DNA from: Candidatus Thiothrix singaporensis
Lineage (GTDB): Bacteria; Pseudomonadota; Gammaproteobacteria; Thiotrichales; Thiotrichaceae
Direction: 5' to 3'
Length of the DNA stretch: 6,814 bases
NCBI GenBank assembly: GCA_013693955.1
Contig: CP059265.1
Coordinates: 4,138,920 to 4,145,733, forward strand
Shown here: positions 1 through 5,631 of the stretch, piece after piece
Layout: each line of letters opens with the position of its first letter
Numbering within the stretch: the stretch's first letter is position 1
Program-made: the position numbers and the translations under genes
The notes under the pieces: model-generated
What the model saw: only the letters and a program-made list of their open reading frames with translations
What the model was told of the DNA's origin: nothing
The model's database searches: none

Positions 1-84
1 CCCGCTGCTAAGGCGTGTGAGGATGGCGCGGCGTGTGGGGTCAGCCAGTGCGGAGAAGGTGAGGCTGAGGGTGTCGGGTGGCAA
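1..84 (-). CDS. ArsR-family HTH transcriptional regulator, N-terminal fragment (runs off left edge)
   Basis: Reading the minus strand from 84 down to 1 gives 28 codons that include FSALADPTRRAIL and end in TRLSSG. This is the hallmark first helix of the ArsR/SmtB winged-helix repressors (the 'ALADPTRRAIL' group, usually about 100-120 residues), which bind DNA as dimers and often repress their own promoter. The rest of the wing domain lies outside the window, so the effector and partner gene cannot be told. The start is taken as TTG at 84-82: an in-frame TAA sits two codons upstream and no ATG or GTG precedes the conserved helix. A weak AGG (minus strand, 95-93) lies 8 bases before it. The Shine-Dalgarno-like bases fall inside one arm of the perfect palindrome at 91-124, which makes autoregulation plausible. 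Family assignment is firm; the TTG start is an inference. Confidence 0.85.
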   Translation of the reverse strand, partial: MPPDTLSLTFSALADPTRRAILTRLSSG

Positions 85-90
85 TGCTTA

Positions 91-124
91 AGCCTATAGT
101 TAACCTTTTGGTTAACTATAGGCT
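91..124. promoter_or_regulatory. Perfect 15-4-15 palindrome upstream of the ArsR-family gene; candidate operator or RNA hairpin
   Basis: The arm AGCCTATAGTTAACC (91-105) is followed by the loop TTTT (106-109) and an exact reverse complement (110-124). It ends 7 bases before the putative TTG start of the minus-strand regulator. ArsR-family proteins bind inverted repeats in their own promoter regions, so an operator is the simplest reading. Transcribed leftward it would also fold into a 15-pair stem covering the weak ribosome-binding bases. It is unlikely to be an intrinsic terminator, since no T tract follows on either strand. The palindrome is directly visible; the role is inferred. Confidence 0.5.
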
Positions 125-519
125 GGATAGGCAATTCATTACCAGTCCAGTGGGTATGTAATTCAATTCCTTACGCGAAAAAGGCAAATTCACCCGTGAA
201 GACGGCACATCACTGGAATACCATGTTGGTCAATCTGCGCGATTGGTGCAAAAACGATTTTCTGGAAAACCAGCTTAAGTGAGGCCGAATGGAGATTCAA
301 GTTACCAGAAACGATTCCCTGGAGATGTTGGGCGTCTACAGTGGGCTGCGGAAAGGATTGGAGGCACAGAATCCGCAAATTTCATGAGCAAAGAAACGGG
401 TGGATTACCGGCTGTCCTTTCATTGTGTATTGTTGATATTCACCTGTCCTGCTTTCAGGACAGGGAAAAAGATTTTTACAGATGGATTTTATTGAAGATA
501 AAAAATCAAAATACATAAT
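125..519. other. Gene-poor stretch with short coding-like scraps; no assignable gene
   Basis: No reading frame here is long, has a convincing ribosome-binding site, or resembles a family I can name with confidence. Three short plus-strand pieces have a coding-like look. One is frame 162-281 (includes REKGKFTREDGTSLEYHV). The second overlaps it in another frame from about 160 to 280 (includes NTMLVNLRDWCKNDF, then a stop). The third is a 32-residue frame at 289-387 (begins MEIQVTRNDSLEML). They could be remnants of a broken gene or chance. The region is closer in composition to the coding DNA than to the AT-rich DNA that follows. Confidence 0.3.
443..464. repeat. Perfect inverted repeat (9-bp stem, 4-nt loop)
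   Basis: CCTGTCCTG (443-451), loop CTTT, then CAGGACAGG (456-464). The plus-strand sequence afterwards is GAAAAAGA followed by five T (473-477), so it resembles a weak rightward intrinsic terminator whose T run starts 8 bases too late. No clear gene ends just before it. It marks the boundary between the gene-poor stretch and the AT-rich island. The stem is certain; the function is unknown. Confidence 0.5.
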
Positions 520-1107
520 GCGAATTTTTGGGTGTCACTTGCATGTTCATTGTAAATTCATTGGACACTAACACAATGTTACCAATACTAAATTGGTCGT
601 GAGATGCCTGCTTTATCAGGCTTGATTATTTTAATGTTGATCGCATCTGTTTCTTGCGCTGCATTTAAAAAATTCTTCATTAGTTTAATATCTATCCTAT
701 CTTTAAATCCAAGACAAGTTTTAATAAGATTGGATAAACTGAAAAGTGATCATTTCTTTACATTTAAATTAAAAAATAATTGCATAATCAGCTGTGAACT
801 CAATAATTTGTCCATTATGTTTTCCAATTTTAATTGCCAGTTTCATTACATTTATGTAAGTTAATTGCGATAAGCATCCAGGCTAAATATTCGTATAAAA
901 ATTCTATTAAATTCAGTTATTTGGTTGAATATATTAAATGCTCAATGACATTGTGCTTTATCTATATTCGGGTTTATTTTCAATTAAGTCGATGGCGTTT
1001 TAAATAGTTAAAAAGGTTATATTCAGATTGAATTTTGGATGTTACTATTGGCGCTTCGTGCAAAATAAAGTGCAATTGAATAAATCAAAAATAGAAACAA
1101 TCTTCAT
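520..1107. other. AT-rich intergenic island
   Basis: Counting four of the 60-base rows between 661 and 960 gives 57 G or C in 240 positions (24%), against well over half in the genes on either side. It holds one doubtful small reading frame (604-864). No tRNA, transposase or direct-repeat array is visible, and I see no promoter I would defend. It directly precedes gene A and so must contain at least part of that gene's promoter. Such DNA may be a regulatory region silenced by an H-NS-like protein or an acquired remnant; both are inference. Confidence 0.6.
604..864 (+). CDS. Doubtful 86-residue hypothetical protein with hydrophobic N-terminus
   Basis: ATG at 604 opens an 86-codon frame ending in TAA at 862-864. 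The N-terminus is hydrophobic (LIILMLIASVSCAAF, residues 7-21) and could be a membrane or signal segment, with a cysteine at residue 18 in a weak lipobox-like setting. It lacks the positive charge normally found before such a segment. The remainder is rich in Lys, Asn, Phe and Ile, as expected from AT-rich DNA. No good ribosome-binding site precedes the start. An 86-codon run without stops in DNA near 25% G+C is longer than usually expected by chance, which is the only reason it is listed. It resembles no family I know. Confidence 0.2.
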   Translation: MPALSGLIILMLIASVSCAAFKKFFISLISILSLNPRQVLIRLDKLKSDHFFTFKLKNNCIISCELNNLSIMFSNFNCQFHYIYVS

Positions 1108-1113
1108 GAGGGG
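1108..1113 (+). promoter_or_regulatory. Ribosome-binding site of gene A, deciding the start at 1120
   Basis: GAGGGG lies immediately before the ATG at 1114 but 6 bases before the in-frame ATG at 1120. The latter spacing is right for initiation. A third in-frame ATG at 1132 would be 18 bases away. The start at 1120 also gives a signal peptide with basic residues (Arg6, Arg8) followed by a hydrophobic core. Confidence 0.6.
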
Positions 1114-1119
1114 ATGTTA

Positions 1120-1848
1120 ATGGTGTTCGTAATGCGTTTTCGGCTAGGGTTGATTGGGGGCGCGTGGCTTCTTCTGTCATCCATTGCTTACGCTGACATT
1201 TCAGGTAAAGTTTTTCGTGACTTTAACGCCAACGGTGTCTTTGATACTGGTGCAGGCTTTAATGAAACAGGGCAGGCTGGCGTTACGGTTAAGGCATTTG
1301 ATGCGGCAGGCACGGAAAAAGCCAGCGCAACTTCAGCAGCGGATGGCGCTTATACCTTGACAGGCTTGAGCGCGGGGGCAGACTACCGCATAGAGTTTTC
1401 CTGGGCAGAGCCGTGGTTAAAGGCCAGCACCAGTGGCGGCACCTCAGTCCAGTTTGCCAAAGATGGCGCGACGGATGTTCATTTTGCCTTGAATGCGCCA
1501 GAAGATTTCAGTCAGGCCAACCCGCAATTGATCACAACCAATTTTGCAGTCGGGGAACCAACCGATGCCAACGTCACCGGCCAGCCACGCCTGATTGAGT
1601 TTGCTTATTTGTCAGGGGCTAATGGCGTTTCCTTTGACATCTCAACGGATCCCACAGCAATTCTGCAACCCGAAGTGACCGACATTGCGGTGTCTTCTGC
1701 GCCCAGCAGTGCTGGAACCCTGAATGCCATGCCGCCGAATGCGGCTGGGCATTCGCGCATTGATTCCGTCAAAATGGGCGAAGTCGGCCGTTGTATGGCT
1801 TGGCCTATCAGCGCGATGCCAACGTGTTGTTGGCGGGGGCGTTTATGA
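1120..1848 (+). CDS. Intact 5' piece of gene A: signal peptide, first SdrD-B-like domain, start of middle region
   Basis: This is the longest unbroken part of gene A. It is genuine up to about 1786; the last 20 or so codons (ending in a Cys- and Trp-rich tail) are read out of frame. The signal peptide has Arg6 and Arg8, the core LGLIGGAWLLLSSI and the AYA cleavage site, so the mature protein starts at 1195 with DISGKVF. The SdrD-B-like fold runs to roughly 1405: D-x-N-x-N-G-x-x-D at 1219-1245, then GVTVKAFDAAG, then ADGAYTLTGLSAGADY. This is the usual 'D-N-N-G ... V-x-V ... T-x-x-D-G-x-Y' pattern. What follows (FSQANPQLITTNF to GEVGR) has no family I can name. The break comes at CGTTGTATGG, where one more T restores GRLYGLAYQ. 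Confidence 0.75.
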   Translation: MVFVMRFRLGLIGGAWLLLSSIAYADISGKVFRDFNANGVFDTGAGFNETGQAGVTVKAFDAAGTEKASATSAADGAYTLTGLSAGADYRIEFSWAEPWLKASTSGGTSVQFAKDGATDVHFALNAPEDFSQANPQLITTNFAVGEPTDANVTGQPRLIEFAYLSGANGVSFDISTDPTAILQPEVTDIAVSSAPSSAGTLNAMPPNAAGHSRIDSVKMGEVGRCMAWPISAMPTCCWRGRL

Positions 1849-2456
1849 AACGCTTTGCGGGGTTTCCGGGCGGTGCAAGCAACACCAAATTGGGCACGAT
1901 CTATGCCATTGACCGCAATGTGAACCCCAATGTGGTGACGCCATTTTTACCGCCAATGCAGGCGTTGACTCACACGATTATGCCAACACCTCATTGGGGG
2001 CTCCCTATGGGGACGCGGCGGCGGCAAGCCGTGGGCAAAGCGGGTTGGGCAGACATTGACCTTTCACCTGATGGCAGTGTGCTATACGCCGTCAACCTGT
2101 TTGACAAAAAGCTGTATGCGGTTCCGGTGGTGAGGGGCGCGACGGGGATTAGCGCAGGCACCGCCTCAACCATAAGCTTCCCGGCAAGCGCGGCCACAGA
2201 TGTGTGCGCCAATGGCGACTGGGCTCCGGGTGGTTTGAAGGTTACGCAAGGTGATGTTTTCGTCACCGTGACCTGCACCGCTGAAACCTCGCAGGACGCA
2301 ACCGACCTGCATTTTTATGTTTACAAATTTGCGCAAGACAATCCAGGCGTGTTCACCAAGGTGGTGAATGGGGCAATTATCCACGCGACATTGATTGGCA
2401 TCCGTGGGTCAATGACCCATATGGCCATAGCCACAGTTATAACCAGCCGTGGCTAA
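1791..2456 (+). CDS. Middle piece of gene A: beta-propeller-like region with two cysteines
   Basis: Genuine gene A sequence is read here from about 1790 to 1945 and from 2031 to 2380. Between 1949 and 2029 the true frame is a different one (TANAGVDSHDYANTSLGAPY), and after 2384 it changes again (RDIDWHPWVNDPYGHSHSYN). The ATG at 1791 is therefore not a real start. Visible motifs are LYGLAYQRDANVLLAGAFMKRF, GTIYAIDRN, then GWADIDLSPDGSVLYAVNLF and KKLYAVPV, a typical propeller blade in which a strand-turn-strand ends in 'LYAV'. A pair of cysteines follows, DVCANGDWAPGGL and TVTCTAET, matched in gene B at GCYLPAPYYMAFGL and VGSSCYTGYG. No catalytic motif is apparent. Confidence 0.55.
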   Translation: MYGLAYQRDANVLLAGAFMKRFAGFPGGASNTKLGTIYAIDRNVNPNVVTPFLPPMQALTHTIMPTPHWGLPMGTRRRQAVGKAGWADIDLSPDGSVLYAVNLFDKKLYAVPVVRGATGISAGTASTISFPASAATDVCANGDWAPGGLKVTQGDVFVTVTCTAETSQDATDLHFYVYKFAQDNPGVFTKVVNGAIIHATLIGIRGSMTHMAIATVITSRG

Positions 2457-3589
2457 TGGATGTGGAGTTTGATGATTTGGGGCGCATTTACGTCGGGGTG
2501 CGCAACCGTTCTGCAGATATGACCCTGCGAATGATGGCGAGTACTTTTTGAGTTTGGCGACACGATTGTGGGGTTCCCAACGCCGATGGCACGTATGACA
2601 CGACTGCCACGGATGAGTTTGTGGATGACAACACGCCCCAGAGCCATGCCGAAAACGATATGGGGTCGTTGGCGCATTGGCCAGGCAGCGGCACGATCGT
2701 TACCCCGGCCATATTGGCAACCTGATAGAAGGGATCCGCACCTACAGCACCACCGCGCCGATAAGCTCCACCGCCAACGGCACCGTGTCCCCGTTGCGTT
2801 ATTTTGGCATTAACCAAACCCCGCGTATTATTTCAATTGCGGGTGACCTTTTGGCAAGGCGGCAGGCTTGGGCGATTTGGAAGTGCTGTCCCAGCCTGCC
2901 CCCACCGAAATTGGCAACCGGGTGTGGTTGGATGCCGATGGTGACGGCATCCAGGATGCGGGGAAACCGGCATCCCCAATGTGCCGGTGCAATTGCTGTC
3001 CGGTGCCAGCGTCATTGCAACCGCAACGACGGATAACGACGGCACCTATTCTTTCAGCAATGCCTCCGGCACCGGCACCACCAGCAAAAATACGGGTTGG
3101 CGCAATTGCAGCCCAACACGGCTTACACCGTCAAATTCCCAACCACTGTGACGGTAGCGGGCAAAACGTACCATCTGACCACCGCCAATGCGGGTGGCAA
3201 TGACTTGATTGACTCCAATGCGCCTGCTTCGGGTGATGTCCCAATTGCCGCTGCGGATATTCCCAGCTCCGGTGCGAACAACCACAGTTTTGACGTGGGC
3301 TATGCCGAACATACGCCCAAGGTCGACCGGCCATCACCAAAGTGGTGGACAAAACGACGGTAAAAGGGGCGACAGCGTGAAATATACGGTGACGGCCATC
3401 AATGGCGGCGACACCGCCACCGGCGTGGAAGTGCAAGACCTGCTGCCTGCGGGGGTGACGTATCAAACGTACAATGCCAGCCAAGGCGTTTACACCAACA
3501 GCACAGGCATTTGGGCGGTCGGTTCATTGGATAACGGGGAGAGTGCGACGCTCACCATTGAGGTGAAGGCAAATTAATCCCTTCCCTTG

Positions 3590-3617
3590 CCCCGGCCTGT
3601 TTCTGCCTGAGCCGGGG
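3590..3617. terminator. GC-rich hairpin after gene A; possible terminator without T tract
   Basis: CCCCGGC (3590-3596) and GCCGGGG (3611-3617) form a perfect 7-bp stem with a 14-nt loop, starting 13 bases after the gene A stop. No T run follows (TATGGCGACC), so it is not a standard intrinsic terminator. It may stabilise the 3' end, or reduce but not abolish read-through to gene B. Confidence 0.35.
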
Positions 3618-3663
3618 TATGGCGACCTTACCCGATACCAATTAATGTCCAATTCAGCCAACA

Positions 3664-3693
3664 TTGTTGAATATGAATATAAGGCGGCATAAT
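3664..3693 (+). promoter_or_regulatory. Weak candidate promoter for gene B
   Basis: TTGTTG (3664-3669), an 18-base spacer and CATAAT (3688-3693, five of six matches to the -10 consensus) precede the gene B ATG at 3715. TATAAG at 3678-3683 is another possible -10 but lacks a matching -35. The -35 match is poor (three of six), and this AT-rich gap offers such matches by chance. Confidence 0.2.
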
Positions 3694-3714
3694 TCCTCAT
3701 AATTGGGTTACATA

Positions 3715-3996
3715 ATGAAAATAAGTTCGTTACGCGTGGGCAGGCTTCTGTGGTTGGGTTTGTTCAGCAGTCCGGCGGCGTTTGCAGACATTTCGGGTAC
3801 GGTATTCCTGGATTACAACTTGAATGGCCAGTTGGACACCACGGCCAAGATGCGCAATTTTGCGGACACGATGGACATCAATGTGGCGGTTGACCGGGGT
3901 GTGGCGGGCGCACAAGTCCGGGCTGAATGCGTGACCAGCAGCGGCACCAGCACGTTTGGCCCGCCACCACTGATGCGGGCGGCCAATTCACCTTAA
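3715..3996 (+). CDS. 5' piece of gene B: signal peptide and start of first SdrD-B-like domain
   Basis: The frame is genuine to about 3960 (TSSGTSTFGP); the final ten or so residues before the stop at 3994-3996 are out of frame. Restoring one C at 3961-3962 gives ATTDAGGQFTLSTG, the expected 'T-x-D-x-x-G-x-F' strand of an SdrD-B domain. The n-region has Lys2, Arg7 and Arg10, the core is LLWLGLF and the cleavage site AFA. The domain's second half continues in two other frames to about 4100 (LPAGYSVGT). Confidence 0.65.
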   Translation: MKISSLRVGRLLWLGLFSSPAAFADISGTVFLDYNLNGQLDTTAKMRNFADTMDINVAVDRGVAGAQVRAECVTSSGTSTFGPPPLMRAANSP

Positions 3997-4881
3997 GTAC
4001 AGGGGAGCCACCGCAGGCGCTGACAATTGCCTGCTGCAGATGGTCGCTTTGCCCGCAGGTTACAGCGTGGGGACGCAAAGTGGGGCGGGCAACGTGCAGA
4101 CCCAATTCGTCAGCCCCACCGCCGCCGGAGCCAATTTTGCCGTCCAGGAAACCACCAGTTACTGCCAAAACAACCCGGACTTGGCCACCGACCGCTTTGC
4201 GTATGGGCAGCAGACCTTGAACCCGCCCTATGCGGGGAACCATGATGCGCCCAACATATTCGCTTTCCCGTATAATAGCGGGACTGTTGGTTTGCCAAAC
4301 ACGTCCCCGCAGGCAGCGCTTCCCCCAGTTTGGATGCCAATGACCCGGCGATCAGCAAGCTGGCGTTGGCGCAGGATGTGGGCAGTGTCTTCGGCCTGGG
4401 CTGGCACCCGGCCTCCAAAAGCCTGTTCGCCGCCGCTTACATGAAAGCGTGGACAGGCTTTGGCCTGGCGGCACAGGGGCAATTTACCGCATCAACATGA
4501 GTGACCCTGCCCACCCCAGCACCAGCATTTATGCCAACCTGAACCAGATTTTCCCCGCCACCCCGCCGACGGCGGGGATGACCCTTACCTGACCGGCAGC
4601 TTCTCCGCCGCCAACCCTGGGTATGCGCACATCTCCGACGGCAGTGATGGCATCACCCCAAAAGGTTTTTATGTGGCTTCGGGTGACGACACCCGCGACA
4701 ACCAGAATGGGCAAATTGCCACTGCGGTTGGGAAGGTGGGGTTTGGCGACCTGGATGTGTCCAATGATGGCAAATCCCTGTTCACGGTCAATTTGGCGAA
4801 CCGCAAACTTTATATCCTACCGTTGCGTGATACGCCCCTGACCGCTGCGGATGCAGGGCCATCAGCAGTTATGACATCCCG

Positions 4882-5553
4882 GTGCCTTCAGGGTGCTATT
4901 TGCCCGCCCCTTATTATATGGCGTTTGGTCTGGGCGAATATCAGGGAAGTTTGTATGTGGGCAGCAGTTGTTATACCGGCTATGGCAATGCCGCCCATGG
5001 CGTATTCCGGTTTGATTTGGCCACGCGGCAATTTGACCCCAACCAAATCACTGGGCACCGCTCCGATGTGGATGGCTATGGTTCCAACATTCTCGCCATC
5101 ACCGACATCGTGTTTGACGCCAAGGGCAATATGACCCTGGCCACCCGCACGATTTTGAGAGTAGCCCTAGGTATAATGTGGATACGGGGAAAGATGCTGG
5201 ATACGGGCTCGTCTACCGGCCTGTTTGCAGGACGCCGCCACCCATACCTGGGTGCGGGAAAACAATGGTTCGTGTGGGGGTCACCACGGCAGGTGCCAAT
5301 GATGGCCTGGGTTTCCAAGGGAGCACAGGGCGCTACTTCTATCAGGAATCTACCGCTGACGGCAATACAGTCGGAGCCAGTTTTGGCGGCGCGGCGCAGG
5401 TGCCGGGCTTTTTGGATGCGGCACACAGTGTCGGATCCTTTCCATGTATATGAATACGGCGTGGCTTGGTTGGATGTTGGCTTGGGGGCGAGCACCGCAA
5501 CTGCCGGGCAACGCAGCCGTGCCTATGGTTTGTATGGTGGCCGAGGGGGCTAA
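4882..5553 (+). CDS. Middle piece of gene B: propeller-like region and its cysteine pair
   Basis: This frame is true gene B from about 4858 to 5148 and again from about 5433 to 5553; between those points the correct reading uses two other frames (YNVDTGKDAGYGLVYRP, then DAATHTWVRENNGSC, then GANDGLGFQGSTGRYF). The methionine at 4882 is only an apparent start: joined to the preceding frame, true sequence continues leftward as AISSYDI and VNLANRKLYILPL. Blade-like strands are GSLYVGSSCYTGYG and GVFRFDLATRQFD, then ITDIVFDAKGNMTLATR, which corresponds to WLMDVEFDDLGRIYVGVR of gene A. The last part, SDPFHVYEYGVAWLD, is followed by a lost base at about 5553 and then TYGDDRPVSGKNGALGDLEV. Confidence 0.5.
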   Translation: MPSGCYLPAPYYMAFGLGEYQGSLYVGSSCYTGYGNAAHGVFRFDLATRQFDPNQITGHRSDVDGYGSNILAITDIVFDAKGNMTLATRTILRVALGIMWIRGKMLDTGSSTGLFAGRRHPYLGAGKQWFVWGSPRQVPMMAWVSKGAQGATSIRNLPLTAIQSEPVLAARRRCRAFWMRHTVSDPFHVYEYGVAWLDVGLGASTATAGQRSRAYGLYGGRGG

Positions 5554-5631
5554 GTGGTAACACTACTTATGGCGATGATCGGCCTGTTAGCGGTAAGAAT
5601 GGTGCACTAGGGGATTTGGAAGTGCTGTGCG

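Larger units (their letters stand above)
1120..3577 (+). pseudogene. Gene A: exported SdrD-B/beta-propeller-like/SdrD-B/DUF11 protein, frame broken 13 times as written
   Basis: Joined across frame breaks this encodes about 822 residues. Order: signal peptide (residues 1-25, cleavage likely AYA|DISG); SdrD-B-like domain with a calcium-loop-like DFNANGVFD; a long middle region with propeller-type blades (GWADIDLSPDGSVLYAVNLF near 2040-2105, WLMDVEFDDLGRIYVGV near 2452-2500); a second SdrD-B domain (IGNRVWLDADGDGIQD near 2909-2956); a linker ending in DVGYAEHTPKVD; and a terminal DUF11-type domain (ITKVVDKTTV to the stop at 3575-3577). SdrD-B and DUF11 are beta-sandwich modules of secreted or surface proteins; no LPXTG or other C-terminal anchor is seen. 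Frame changes are needed near 1786, 1945, 2030, 2380, 2519, 2547, 2577, 2694, 2851, 2966, 3088, 3327 and 3364. Twelve act as one lost base, often in runs such as T5 at 1944-1948 and A5 at 3086-3090. No in-frame stop remains. I think sequencing error is likelier than decay, although the type given here is the broken state seen. Gene B downstream is a paralog. Confidence 0.8.

Noticed and set aside
91..124. Palindrome as an intrinsic terminator
   Set aside because: No T tract follows on either strand, and no gene ends next to it; it lies upstream of a start.
220..280. Remnant of a type I restriction enzyme subunit (MLVNLRDWCKNDF)
   Set aside because: A faint impression only; the stretch is under 25 codons with no helicase or nuclease motif, so no name is given.
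1120..3577. Gram-positive wall-anchored Sdr adhesin
   Set aside because: There is no LPXTG motif, no C-terminal membrane segment and no Ser-Asp repeat; only the SdrD-B module is shared.
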